This document shows positions 7,836 through 16,391 of a stretch of DNA of 64,000 nt, one piece after another (within the stretch, counting starts at the first letter, position 1; the number at the start of each line of letters is the position of its first letter). Position numbers and translations under genes: made by a program. Under the pieces are notes generated by a model, which saw nothing but the letters and a program-made list of their open reading frames with translations, searched no databases and was not told where the DNA came from. Origin of the DNA: CAVYUC01 sp963783085 (lineage in GTDB: Bacteria; Bacteroidota; Bacteroidia; Bacteroidales; Prolixibacteraceae); assembly GCA_963783085.1 (NCBI GenBank), contig CAWAMJ010000022.1:29206-93205 (forward strand), in the 5' to 3' direction.

Positions 7836-8735
7836 ATGAAAACCGGAATTTTTTTGGGCATTTGTTTGTCGTTGTTCCTTTTTACAAACGTTTGCTACGG
7901 AAATGGTATTCTGGGCATAATTGAAAACGGGCCGGCTTTTCAGGAGAATAATCAGGACGACTTTACGGATACTGCAAAAAGGTTGCGGGCAGATGCCGGG
8001 GAATCAAATGCGATTGCCCTGGGCGTACTAAAACTACAACCATCTAAATCGGGTACGTTTGTTCTGTTAATAAGCGGAATTGTGCTCGCCGCGGTGGTTG
8101 CCGGATTTAACTTTAACAGAAAGAAAAGGGGATCCAGGGCATCCGGGGAAAATGCCAAAGTATTAAATGATCGTATTTTATCGTTTCCCGACGCTATCTA
8201 CTTCGACAAATCACACACCTGGGTTTCGAAAGAAAAAGATGGGACCCTGAAAATGGGAATCGACGATTTTTTGCAGCACGTAACCGGTGATTACACCGGA
8301 TTGTGGATGAAAAATCCGGAAGAATCTTTTGTAAGGCACGAACCTGTTTTATCGTTATTGCAAAAAGGGAAAAGAATAAATGTTAAAGCTCCCGTTTCAG
8401 GAAAGATAAAGGAGTTCAACAAAGACTTACTTGCATTTCCTGCTATCGTAAACAATTCGCCTTATTCCTGGGGGTGGATATATATTATTGAACCTACATC
8501 ATGGGTGCATGAAATTAACTTGTTAATGCTGGCAAAATCCTATAAAACATGGATAAAAAAGGAAATTGCAAGGTTAAAAGATTTTGTTTCTGCAATAAAT
8601 CCTGACGCCGGTGTATCAGGGCAGGTCGTTTATCAGGAAGGCGGAGAATTACCCGATAATGTGCTGGAGGATTTTGACCTTGGTGTTTGGGAAGAGTTTC
8701 AGAAACGTTTTCTCGACACTGCCGATTTGAATTGA
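7836..8735 (+). CDS. Membrane-anchored GcvH-like protein
   Basis: 299 residues. A signal peptide (about 1-22, FTNVCYGNG) and a short outer segment of about 55 residues precede a membrane helix (about 70-90) ending in RKKRG, so the main domain is predicted to be cytoplasmic. That domain (about 110-215) matches the GcvH-like part of the preceding gene nearly motif for motif: FDKSHTWVS, MGIDDFLQHVTGDY, KGKRINVKAPVSGKIKEFN, PYSWGWIYIIEP. The tip lysine is K179. The tail again has EIARLKDF and VVYQEGGELP. It is a paralogue of its neighbour without the large periplasmic domain. The gap to the upstream gene is 84 bases and to the ferredoxin-like gene 27 bases, consistent with one transcript. No family with a known job was recognised. 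Confidence 0.75.
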   Translation: MKTGIFLGICLSLFLFTNVCYGNGILGIIENGPAFQENNQDDFTDTAKRLRADAGESNAIALGVLKLQPSKSGTFVLLISGIVLAAVVAGFNFNRKKRGSRASGENAKVLNDRILSFPDAIYFDKSHTWVSKEKDGTLKMGIDDFLQHVTGDYTGLWMKNPEESFVRHEPVLSLLQKGKRINVKAPVSGKIKEFNKDLLAFPAIVNNSPYSWGWIYIIEPTSWVHEINLLMLAKSYKTWIKKEIARLKDFVSAINPDAGVSGQVVYQEGGELPDNVLEDFDLGVWEEFQKRFLDTADLN

Positions 8736-8762
8736 ATCACTAATTAAAAAAATAATAAAACC

Positions 8763-9626
8763 ATGAGCATCGATAGACGAAATTTTTTCAAAGTGCTTGG
8801 CGCAACGGGCGCCACACTGGCTTTTGGAAAAAAAGCCGGTGCCGCACCGGAAAATTCGGAAACCAATGAATTTTACGGGATACTTTACGATTCAACCCGT
8901 TGTGTTGGGTGCCAAACCTGCGAATTTTCCTGCGCCGAAGCCAATAATTTACCCGAGCCTGCGGATTATCCTGAAGTGGGTAAAATCCGAAAAACGGATG
9001 AAACCCGGCGAACCGTGGTAAACGCTTACGAAACTTCGGCGGGCGAAGTATACGTGAAACGTCAGTGTATGCATTGCAACCAGCCTGCATGTGCATCGGC
9101 ATGTTTGACGAAAGCCATGTATAAAACTGAAAGGAGCCCGGTAATCTGGCGTGAAGACAAATGTATGGGTTGCCGTTATTGTATGGTTTCGTGCCCGTTC
9201 GATATGCCGAAATTCGAATTCAACAGCCCGAATCCAAAAATCAACAAATGCGATATGTGTTATAATCGTCAAAAAGAAGGAAAACTTCCTGCCTGCGTTG
9301 AAAATTGTCCGGCGGAGGCGTTGGTATTCGGCACCCGGAGGGAACTTCTGCAGGAGGCACACAAACGAATTGTCGAAAATCCCGGACAGTATGTCGATCA
9401 TATTTATGGCGAAACCGAAGCCGGCGGAACTGCATTTCTGTATCTTTCCGGAGTGCCGTTCGAAGAAATTGGCTTTAACACCTCCATTCAGAATTCTTCC
9501 TATCCCGCATTAACAAAAGGATTTTTGTACAGCGTACCCACTGTTTTTGTTTTGTGGCCGGTTTTGCTGCTGGGCCTTCAGGAAGCAACCAAAAGTAATC
9601 AACTTAAAAAGAGCGAAAATGAATAA
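8763..9626 (+). CDS. Tat-exported four-cluster ferredoxin-like subunit (HybA type)
   Basis: 287 residues. The N-terminus MSIDRRNFFKVLGATGATLA is a twin-arginine signal, so the folded protein is exported. Cysteine sets follow in the order CVGCQTCEFSC, CMHCNQPACASAC, CMGCRYCMVSC and CDMC...CVENC, sixteen ligands for four [4Fe-4S] clusters as in HybA, DmsB and NrfC. A C-terminal hydrophobic helix (about 250-273, SVPTVFVLWPVLLLGL) anchors it to the membrane, which is the HybA variant. In known complexes this subunit passes electrons between a periplasmic catalytic subunit and an NrfD-type quinone subunit. Here the NrfD partner overlaps its stop codon by eight bases, but no hydrogenase or molybdopterin subunit is nearby. 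Confidence 0.9.
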   Translation: MSIDRRNFFKVLGATGATLAFGKKAGAAPENSETNEFYGILYDSTRCVGCQTCEFSCAEANNLPEPADYPEVGKIRKTDETRRTVVNAYETSAGEVYVKRQCMHCNQPACASACLTKAMYKTERSPVIWREDKCMGCRYCMVSCPFDMPKFEFNSPNPKINKCDMCYNRQKEGKLPACVENCPAEALVFGTRRELLQEAHKRIVENPGQYVDHIYGETEAGGTAFLYLSGVPFEEIGFNTSIQNSSYPALTKGFLYSVPTVFVLWPVLLLGLQEATKSNQLKKSENE

Positions 9627-10863
9627 TGTTGTCACAACTTCTGCAATGAATGAAAACGAGAGCAAAAGTATTTGGAGATTTTTGCTTGACGAACTAAAAC
9701 CAAAGGGTAAAATGTTTACTTGGTTCAACCTGATTTCGGTGCCGGTGATGTTGCTGGGACTGGTATTAATTGTGATCCGGTTCTGGAAAGGAATTGGCGC
9801 GGTAACGAATTTGAGCCAGGAAACCCCGTGGGGGCTGTGGATTGGGTTCGACGTGGTAACCGGTGTTGCATTTGCCGGCGGAGCCTATGTTATTACTTTC
9901 ATGGTATACATCCTCAACCTGAAACAATACCATTCCATTGTACGTGTAACGGTTTTAAACGGCTTTCTTGCGTATGTATTCTATGCAGGTGCGTTGCTGC
10001 TCGATTTAGGCCGGCCATGGAACGTCATCAATCCAATCATCGGAAACGGCTTTGGCACCAGTTCGGTAATGTTCCTGGTAGCCTGGCATTTCCTGCTTTA
10101 CATGCTGGCACAGTTTATTGAATTTTCGCCAACTGTGGCTGAGTGGCTTGGGGCGCAGCGGGCCCGAAAAATTCTGGCCGGAATGACCATTGGCGCGGTT
10201 ATTTTTGGTATTACGTTGTCTACATTGCATCAATCGGGACTTGGTGCGCTTTTCCTGATGGCAAAAGAAAAAATTCATCCGCTGTGGTATTCCGAATTCA
10301 TACCAATCCTGTTTTTTATTTCGAGTATTTTCGCCGGTCTTTCCATGGTTATCTTCGAAGGATCAATCAGTCAGAAAGTTTTTTCAGACCAAATCAGCGA
10401 AGAAAACCACCGTGCGCACAATAAAATTCTGCGCGGTTTAGCGAAAATTTGTACAATGGTCCTGTTCGCTTACTTTTTCCTGAAAGTGCTCGATTTCGTG
10501 CACGGGCAGCACTACAATTTGCTGAATACACCCCTGGGTTACTGGTACCTCACTGAAATGCTGGGATTCGTTTTTTTGCCGATGGTGCTGTATTTCATCA
10601 GTTACCGGAAGAACAACATCCTGCTCATAAAAGTTGCTTCCGTAATTACAATGATTGGAATTATTGTGAACAGACTGAACGTTTCTGTTATCGGTTTTCG
10701 GTGGGATGCTGCAACACATTACGTTCCGTCGTGGATGGAGATCGTTATTACACTCGCGGTAATTTTTGCTGAAATCTGGATTTTCAGATGGGTAATCAAC
10801 CGGATGCCGGTGCTTCGCGATTCGCCGTCGTGGGTGAAATTACAGGAACAAGAGGTTTCATAA
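9619..10863 (+). CDS. HybB/NrfD-type quinone-interacting membrane subunit
   Basis: 414 residues from the ATG at 9619, eight bases inside the preceding gene. An earlier in-frame ATG at 9547 would add 24 codons that lie over the ferredoxin-like gene and look non-coding. Nine or ten membrane helices are visible, with NrfD/HybB features: PWGLWIGFDVVTGVAFAGGAY near residue 70, LLLDLGRPWNVINPI, TLHQSGLGALFLMA near residue 200, and a last helix ending FRWVINRMP. The family binds menaquinone and hands electrons to or from the partner ferredoxin. It contains no haem ligands of the cytochrome b type. The third GcvH-like gene follows after 25 bases. Confidence 0.9.
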   Translation: MNNVVTTSAMNENESKSIWRFLLDELKPKGKMFTWFNLISVPVMLLGLVLIVIRFWKGIGAVTNLSQETPWGLWIGFDVVTGVAFAGGAYVITFMVYILNLKQYHSIVRVTVLNGFLAYVFYAGALLLDLGRPWNVINPIIGNGFGTSSVMFLVAWHFLLYMLAQFIEFSPTVAEWLGAQRARKILAGMTIGAVIFGITLSTLHQSGLGALFLMAKEKIHPLWYSEFIPILFFISSIFAGLSMVIFEGSISQKVFSDQISEENHRAHNKILRGLAKICTMVLFAYFFLKVLDFVHGQHYNLLNTPLGYWYLTEMLGFVFLPMVLYFISYRKNNILLIKVASVITMIGIIVNRLNVSVIGFRWDAATHYVPSWMEIVITLAVIFAEIWIFRWVINRMPVLRDSPSWVKLQEQEVS

Positions 10864-10888
10864 TTCATCATTTAAAAAATTAAAACCA

Positions 10889-11599
10889 ATGGAAGGATTT
10901 TCAAATATCAATATTTTCGAAACAAAAGGATTGGAATACATTATCATCATCTTTTTCCTTTTTGTACTTATTCCGTTTTGGGTGTTGTTCAATAAAAAAA
11001 TTAAGGTTGAAGTTCCTGCCGCTTTAAAAACGCTTTCGGCAATTGTCCGTAACATCCCGCAGGGGCTGTTTTTTAGCCGGAACCATACCTGGGCGCAACT
11101 CGAAAAATCGGGAATTGCCAAAATAGGTATCGACGAATTTCTGGTATACCTGGTTGGCGCCGGTAAAATCAACTGGTTAAAGTTACCCGGTGAAAATTTA
11201 ATGAGAGGCGAACTGATGGCTGAAATACATAAAGAAGGCAAAAGGTTAAAAATTTTCGCTCCGGTTTCGGGCGAAATCGTTAAAACCAATGTAACCGCCG
11301 GCGGAAATCCGGAGATTCTAACTGCCGATCCTTACAGAAATGGCTGGCTGTATGCTGTACAACCTGCAAACTGGAAAGCGGAAACATCAGGATGTTACCT
11401 GGCAGAGGAAGCAACCCGCTGGATTTCGGAAGAATTGCAGCGCCTGAAGGATTTTCTTGCCCGCTCTTATAAATCCGGAAATGAACAAATGCAACTGGTT
11501 TACCAGGAAGGTGGTGAACTTCTGCCCGATTTGTTGTCGGAAATGCCTGCCGAAATCTGGGATAGTTTTCAAAGGGAATTTTTGGATGAAACCAATTGA
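10889..11599 (+). CDS. Third GcvH-like protein with an N-terminal membrane anchor
   Basis: 236 residues. There is no cleavable signal peptide. A single helix at about 17-36 (IIIIFFLFVLIPFWVLF) is followed by NKKIK, so the rest is predicted to be cytoplasmic. The GcvH-like domain runs about 55-165: FSRNHTWAQLEKSG, KIGIDEFLVYLVG, PGENLMRGE, HKEGKRLKIFAPVSGEIV, PYRNGWLYAVQP. The tip lysine is K118. The tail has ELQRLKDF and LVYQEGGELLP, the same signature as in the other two proteins. It is the shortest and least similar of the three. Last gene of the operon, with a stem-loop pair downstream. Confidence 0.75.
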   Translation: MEGFSNINIFETKGLEYIIIIFFLFVLIPFWVLFNKKIKVEVPAALKTLSAIVRNIPQGLFFSRNHTWAQLEKSGIAKIGIDEFLVYLVGAGKINWLKLPGENLMRGELMAEIHKEGKRLKIFAPVSGEIVKTNVTAGGNPEILTADPYRNGWLYAVQPANWKAETSGCYLAEEATRWISEELQRLKDFLARSYKSGNEQMQLVYQEGGELLPDLLSEMPAEIWDSFQREFLDETN

Positions 11600-11638
11600 T
11601 CAGCCGGTCCGTTCTTTGGAAACAAACTCTGAAGTTTT

Positions 11639-11678
11639 AATCAATCCGTGGTTTGTACCAACAAATCACGGGTTGATT
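11639..11678 (+). terminator. Long stem-loop after the GcvH-like/HybAB operon
   Basis: The 18-base arms AATCAATCCGTGGTTTGT and ACAAATCACGGGTTGATT pair over a four-base loop with two G-U positions. No T-run follows, so it may be an RNA structure at the operon end rather than a terminator by itself. Confidence 0.5.
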
Positions 11679-11695
11679 ATTTAACTGTTAATATT

Positions 11696-11724
11696 AAGCA
11701 GGATGCAATGTCCTGCTTGTTCTT
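11696..11724 (+). terminator. Rho-independent terminator
   Basis: The arms AAGCAGGA (11696-11703) and TCCTGCTT (11711-11718) pair perfectly and are followed by GTTCTTTTT. It separates the operon from the two-component genes. Confidence 0.75.
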
Positions 11725-11794
11725 TTTCGTAATTTGCATTCGGTAACGTTTACCAATTACTTTCAGAAAAAGCCAAAAATTTAAACCAGCCGGT

Positions 11795-13465
11795 ATGGAT
11801 TCAACACAAAATACACCCGTCAACAGAAGCAGGCTGAATGTATTTTTTGTCAAATACCTGAGTTTTCATTCGTCGATTTACGCACGGGTAATATATATTA
11901 TTGCCATATCGCTGGTATTTCTTTTTTTCTCATTTAGCGCCATTTTCAAATCGGTTTACGGCGAATATTTGAATACCATCATCCGGCAGCGCGGTAACAA
12001 TGTGGGTTCAATTGTGGAAGGTTCATTGTACTATTCCATGTTGAAAAACGACAAAAGCGCATTGCAAAGCACGCTCGATATTATAAATACAATGCCCGGT
12101 ATCGATGAGGTGAATATGTACGACAGCCGCGACAGTCTGGTATATTCCTCGTACAAAGATGATCCGCTCAACCAGGGGAATCCCAACTGCGTAAGTTGCC
12201 ATGCCAATTTCGCACAAATGTTCCCTCCCAAAGAAAAGTCGTATCGCATTATCGATTTTAAAAGCGCCTGCATCATGAACCAAAGCGACCGCGGGCATCG
12301 GCAGTTGTTGATCCGTTCCCCTATTTTCAACGAGAAATCATGTTATACCGCCGCATGCCATGCACATAACCAAAGCGAAGAAGTCCTTGGTTCGCTGATT
12401 ATCAAAGTTCCGCTTGATGTGCTGGATTCCGCGGTTAATAAATCGTCTGCTGAATTTTTCATCCTGGCCATTTTAACGACACTTGTATTGCTCTCGTTCC
12501 TTATTTTTTTCACCAACAACAAAATCAGGAAACCATTAAATGCCATCGTTACGGCAAGTGAAGCCGTTTCGAAAGGCGACAGGAGCAGGCGTCTGGAAAT
12601 TAAACCGAACCTGCTCGACGACATGCGGTTGGTTTCACAGGCATTCAACAACATGCTCGATAATCTGGATACCGCCAGCAAAGAACTGCAAAACTGGTCG
12701 CAGCAATTGGAATACAAGGTTCAGAAAAAATCGGAGGAATTGTCTGAGATTCAAAATGAATTGATTCACATTGAACGGATAACCTCGCTTGGAAAGCTGT
12801 CATCATCGGTAGCACACGAAATAAACAACCCGCTTTCCGGTATACTTACTTACACCAAATTAATAGCGAAGCGACTGAATAATATGGATACCGATCCGGA
12901 AAAGGTGAAATCGCTGCTGAAATATTTAACGGTGATAGAAAATGAAACCAAACGTTGCGGTGATATTGTAAAAGGTTTGCTCGATTTTTCCAGGAAAGAC
13001 CAGGAAAATTTCAAAAACCGCCACCTCCACCGCATTTTAAAGGAAGCTTACGATTTAATGGCGCACCAGATGCGAATTGCAGATGTTCATTTTTACACGG
13101 AATTTGAAGCTGCCAACGATCTGGTTTTTTGTAACGACAACCAGATTAAACAGGTTTGCGTGGCGCTGCTTGTAAACGCTTCCGAAGCGGTGACCCAAAA
13201 CGGGGAAATAACAATGAAAACCTCCAATCCGGATGACGAACACATCAGGCTCGACATTGCAGATAACGGAGTTGGAATTGCTCCGGAAGATATTTCAAGG
13301 ATTTTTCAACCCTTCTACTCATCGAAACAAAAAGCCAGCGGAATTGGGCTGGGATTGGCAATTGTACATGGAATCGTTCAGAGCCACAAAGGCAAAATAG
13401 AGGTTCGTTCAGAACCTGGAAAAGGAACAATCATGTCGGTAATTTTATCATTGGTGAAAGTTTAA
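11795..13465 (+). CDS. Sensor histidine kinase with periplasmic c-type haem motif
   Basis: 556 residues. Membrane helices at about 28-52 and 222-243 bracket a periplasmic region. This carries a canonical haem-attachment motif CVSCH (C132-H136) and a second site CYTAACH (C183-H189) with a CX4CH spacing. Then come a HAMP domain (about 245-297), a short coiled coil, a HisKA domain with VAHEINNPL (phospho-acceptor H341), and an ATPase domain with DNGVGIAPEDISRIFQPFY and GIGLGLAIVHGI. The likely partner is the response regulator 11 bases downstream. Known multi-haem or haem c kinases sense redox state or small gases, so a redox signal outside the membrane is the likely input. Nearness to the GcvH-like/HybAB operon suggests it controls that operon; this is inference. 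Confidence 0.88.
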   Translation: MDSTQNTPVNRSRLNVFFVKYLSFHSSIYARVIYIIAISLVFLFFSFSAIFKSVYGEYLNTIIRQRGNNVGSIVEGSLYYSMLKNDKSALQSTLDIINTMPGIDEVNMYDSRDSLVYSSYKDDPLNQGNPNCVSCHANFAQMFPPKEKSYRIIDFKSACIMNQSDRGHRQLLIRSPIFNEKSCYTAACHAHNQSEEVLGSLIIKVPLDVLDSAVNKSSAEFFILAILTTLVLLSFLIFFTNNKIRKPLNAIVTASEAVSKGDRSRRLEIKPNLLDDMRLVSQAFNNMLDNLDTASKELQNWSQQLEYKVQKKSEELSEIQNELIHIERITSLGKLSSSVAHEINNPLSGILTYTKLIAKRLNNMDTDPEKVKSLLKYLTVIENETKRCGDIVKGLLDFSRKDQENFKNRHLHRILKEAYDLMAHQMRIADVHFYTEFEAANDLVFCNDNQIKQVCVALLVNASEAVTQNGEITMKTSNPDDEHIRLDIADNGVGIAPEDISRIFQPFYSSKQKASGIGLGLAIVHGIVQSHKGKIEVRSEPGKGTIMSVILSLVKV

Positions 13466-13476
13466 TTTTTACAGAA

Positions 13477-14823
13477 ATGGCAGAAAATATTTCGTTATTG
13501 ATAGTTGATGATGAAGAATCGGTGAGGGATTCTTTATACAACTGGTTTATTGAAGACGGTTATGCGGTGAAAAGCGCTGCCAATGCAAAAGAAGCGCTTT
13601 CGCTGCTCGAGTCGGAAAAATTCGACATTATTCTGGCTGATATTAAAATGCCGGGAATGGATGGGCTCGAAATGCACCGCCGGATTAAAATGTTAAACAG
13701 CGACGCTGTTGTAATTGTAATGACTGCCTTTGCATCGGTGGAAACAGCTGTTCAGGCGCTGAAAGACGGAGCGTACGATTATGTTACCAAACCGTTTGAT
13801 CCGGATGATTTGTCGCACCTAATCCGCAATGCAGCCAACCAGGTTTTACTGAAATCGGAAAACGAAGCGCTGAAAAAGCGGGTTACCTCTTTGGAAAATA
13901 TCGAGGATATTGTGGGCAGCAGCAATGCTATGTTAAAAGTGCTCCGGGATGTTGAAAATGTGGCGCAATCGAATTCTTCGGTAATAATAACCGGCGAAAG
14001 CGGGACCGGAAAAGAACTCATCGCCCGGGCTATTCATTCCAATTCGGCCAGAAAATATTTTCCGCTGATTACGGTCCACTGCGGCGCTTTGTCGGAAGAT
14101 TTGCTGGAAAGCGAATTGTTTGGCCACGAAAAAGGCGCATTTACCGGTGCAATGTTTAACCGGAAGGGCCGCTTTGAAATGGCCGACGGCGGGACGATTT
14201 TCCTGGATGAAATTGCTACTATTTCCGGAAAAATGCAGATCGAACTGCTGCGCGTGCTGGAGTCGAAAACATTCGTCAGGGTAGGAGGGAACAAGGAAAT
14301 TAAGTCAGATTTCAGGGTAATTTGCGCCACCAACCGCGATCTAAAAAAACTGGTGGAGCAGGGGTCATTCCGCGAAGATTTATATTATCGGCTAAATGTG
14401 GTAAACATCACCGTGCCACCGCTTCGTGAACGGCCGGAAGATATTCCGCTGCTGGTTAACCATTTTATAAAAAAATATTGCACTTCTATGAGCCGCGACT
14501 TAATTTCCATTTCGCCGGCAGCACTCAAACGGATCGAAATGTATGATTTTCCGGGAAATGTGCGCGAACTGGAAAACATGATTGAACGCGCTATTGTAGT
14601 GGGGAACGGAAAAGAAATCAGGTTGAAGGATTTGCCGCTCGAAAAGGATCTTGTCAGCGATTCGAATGAAAGCCTTTCGGAAATTGAACGAAAATATATC
14701 TTGCAGACCCTGATCAACTGCAACTGGAACATCAGCCGTGCGGCAAAAATTCTTCAGGTCGACCGCGTAACGCTGTATAACAAAATTAAAAAGTACAACC
14801 TGCGTTCAACAACCGACGCCTGA
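13477..14823 (+). CDS. Sigma-54-dependent response regulator, NtrC/AtoC family
   Basis: 448 residues with three domains. The receiver (about 5-118) has LIVDDEESVRDSL and the phospho-acceptor D55 in ILADIKMPG. The AAA+ domain (about 145-380) has Walker A GESGTGKE from residue 173, the sigma-54 contact loop GAFTGA at 220-225, GGTIFLDEIA as Walker B, and RLNVVNITVPPLRERPEDI. The C-terminus has a Fis-type helix-turn-helix with NWNISRAAKILQVDRVTLYNKI. All residues needed for ATP hydrolysis and sigma-54 activation are present. It is the obvious partner of the upstream kinase. A candidate -24/-12 promoter lies before the operon at 6099. Confidence 0.95.
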   Translation: MAENISLLIVDDEESVRDSLYNWFIEDGYAVKSAANAKEALSLLESEKFDIILADIKMPGMDGLEMHRRIKMLNSDAVVIVMTAFASVETAVQALKDGAYDYVTKPFDPDDLSHLIRNAANQVLLKSENEALKKRVTSLENIEDIVGSSNAMLKVLRDVENVAQSNSSVIITGESGTGKELIARAIHSNSARKYFPLITVHCGALSEDLLESELFGHEKGAFTGAMFNRKGRFEMADGGTIFLDEIATISGKMQIELLRVLESKTFVRVGGNKEIKSDFRVICATNRDLKKLVEQGSFREDLYYRLNVVNITVPPLRERPEDIPLLVNHFIKKYCTSMSRDLISISPAALKRIEMYDFPGNVRELENMIERAIVVGNGKEIRLKDLPLEKDLVSDSNESLSEIERKYILQTLINCNWNISRAAKILQVDRVTLYNKIKKYNLRSTTDA

Positions 14824-14899
14824 TATTTTGAATGCCGGTTGCGAAACGAAATTAACCGGATTAATGAAATGAAAAAAGCCAATAATCGGAATTATACAA

Positions 14900-15430
14900 T
14901 TGGATAAACAACGCATTTTACTGGTTACTCACGGCGCTTTCGAGACTGACTTTCTCGATAAAATTGCTGCTGCTGTCACTTCGGAATTCGATGCCCGTAC
15001 TGAAATGGCTGAAAGCCACAACAGTATTTCGGCTTTTTACGACCCAATCAGGAGACAATACAATGGCAATAAATTACTGCAACACCTTGACGCATCCACA
15101 GAACCGGGAGATGCAAAAATAATCGGCTTGTTTAAAGTCGACCTTTTTATCCCAATCCTGACGTTTATTTTCGGTCAGGCGGTTTTCAAAGGCCGAACTG
15201 CGATCGCTTCCCTGTACCGGCTCAGAAATGAACAGTATGGTTTGCCGGCCAACGAGGCGGTTCTGCTTGAGCGTTTCCGCAAGGTGATTATTCACGAAAC
15301 CGGGCATACATTTGGCCTCATTCATTGCCATGTTCCCAACTGTGTGATGCGATCGACAACGTATGTGGAAGAAATTGATCAGAAAGAAAGTCGTTTATGT
15401 ATAAAATGCCGCCGGGAGTTGAATCTGTAA
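14900..15430 (+). CDS. Archaemetzincin-family zinc metalloprotease
   Basis: 176 residues. HETGHTFGLIHCHVPNCVM (from H132) is the archaemetzincin signature: the zinc ligands H132, H136 and H142 with catalytic E133, and a Met three residues after the last Cys of the motif. C143, C148, C167 and C170 (CIKC near the end) form the family's structural zinc site. SAFYDPIRRQYN and VDLFIPILTFIFGQA are conserved upstream segments. The start is uncertain: the frame opens with TTG at 14900 and there is no in-frame ATG before a stop at 14870. The gene converges on atpG with a five-base gap. Substrate is unknown in bacteria. Catalytic residues are intact. Confidence 0.85.
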   Translation: MDKQRILLVTHGAFETDFLDKIAAAVTSEFDARTEMAESHNSISAFYDPIRRQYNGNKLLQHLDASTEPGDAKIIGLFKVDLFIPILTFIFGQAVFKGRTAIASLYRLRNEQYGLPANEAVLLERFRKVIIHETGHTFGLIHCHVPNCVMRSTTYVEEIDQKESRLCIKCRRELNL

Positions 15431-15435
15431 AATAA

Positions 15436-16317
15436 CTATCCTTTCAATGCTTCGGCGCCACTGACGATTTCCAGGATTTCCCTGGTAATGGTCGCCTGAC
15501 GCGCTTTATTGTACTGCAGGGTAAGTTCGCCCAGCAAATCTGTAGCATTGTCTGTTGCCTGGTGCATGGCAGTCATCCGGGCGCCGTGTTCGGCAGCGTT
15601 TGAATCAAGCATCGCCTTGTAAAACTGAATTTTTAGTGAACGCGGAATCAGTTCCTGAACTATATCCTCCTGCGAAGGCTCAAAAATGAAATTCAGATTG
15701 TTGTTCCGGTTATTTTCATCTTCTTCTATTTCTACCGGCAGGAACTGTTCTGAAATTTGTGCCTGTACCGCTGCATTTATAAATTGATTGTAAACGAGTT
15801 CGATCCGGTCATAAACGCCATCTCTGAATAGTTTCATTATTTCGGAAGCTATTTCCGAAACATTTTCGAACGTCAGTTCATCGTACAGTTCGTTTTTATT
15901 GTCAACCACGTTCATGTCGCGATGTTTCAGCTGGCGCATCCCCATTTTCCCGATGCATAAAAACGAAACATTTCCCCGCTGCAACTGCCGTGTGTATTGA
16001 CTCCGGGCCAATTCCAATGCCTTTTTTGAGATGGCGGAATTAAAACCGCCACATAATCCCCGGTTCGAAGAAACCAGGATAATCAGTATTTTTTCCGGCT
16101 GCCGCGGTTGTGTGTACACCGAGTCTTCGGAATCGTCGAGGCTGGCGCTGAGGGTCATTAAAATCTGGTGCAGCTTATCGGCATAAGGCCTGATTTGCAT
16201 AATGGCATCCTGCGCTTTTTTCAGCTTTGCAGCCGAAACCATTTTCATCGCGCTTGTTACCTGCCTTGTGGTTTTTACCGATGCAATTCTTGTCCGTATT
16301 TCTTTTAAGCCAGCCAT
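15436..16317 (-). CDS. atpG: F1F0-ATP synthase gamma subunit
   Basis: 293 residues, the central rotor shaft of F1. It begins MAGLKEIRTRIASVKTTRQV, the highly conserved N-terminal helix, and ends with REILEIVSGAEALKG, the conserved C-terminal helix that turns inside the alpha-beta ring. SSNRGLCGGFN marks the middle domain. It is the last gene of the reverse-strand atp cluster, 74 bases after atpA, and no beta or epsilon gene follows: the next gene converges five bases away. There is no room for an intrinsic terminator between them, so the two convergent transcripts probably overlap. Confidence 0.97.
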   Translation of the reverse strand: MAGLKEIRTRIASVKTTRQVTSAMKMVSAAKLKKAQDAIMQIRPYADKLHQILMTLSASLDDSEDSVYTQPRQPEKILIILVSSNRGLCGGFNSAISKKALELARSQYTRQLQRGNVSFLCIGKMGMRQLKHRDMNVVDNKNELYDELTFENVSEIASEIMKLFRDGVYDRIELVYNQFINAAVQAQISEQFLPVEIEEDENNRNNNLNFIFEPSQEDIVQELIPRSLKIQFYKAMLDSNAAEHGARMTAMHQATDNATDLLGELTLQYNKARQATITREILEIVSGAEALKG

Positions 16318-16391
16318 ATTTTTCTATAAATGCATTAACGAGTGATTGAGGTGTAAAGTCCACATCTACCCAAATTCACTCAGATATCTTA

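Noticed and set aside
9547..9618. Longer N-terminus for the HybB-like gene
   Set aside because: The extra 24 codons lie inside the ferredoxin-like gene and encode a Cys/Arg-rich random sequence. The ATG at 9619 gives the normal start.
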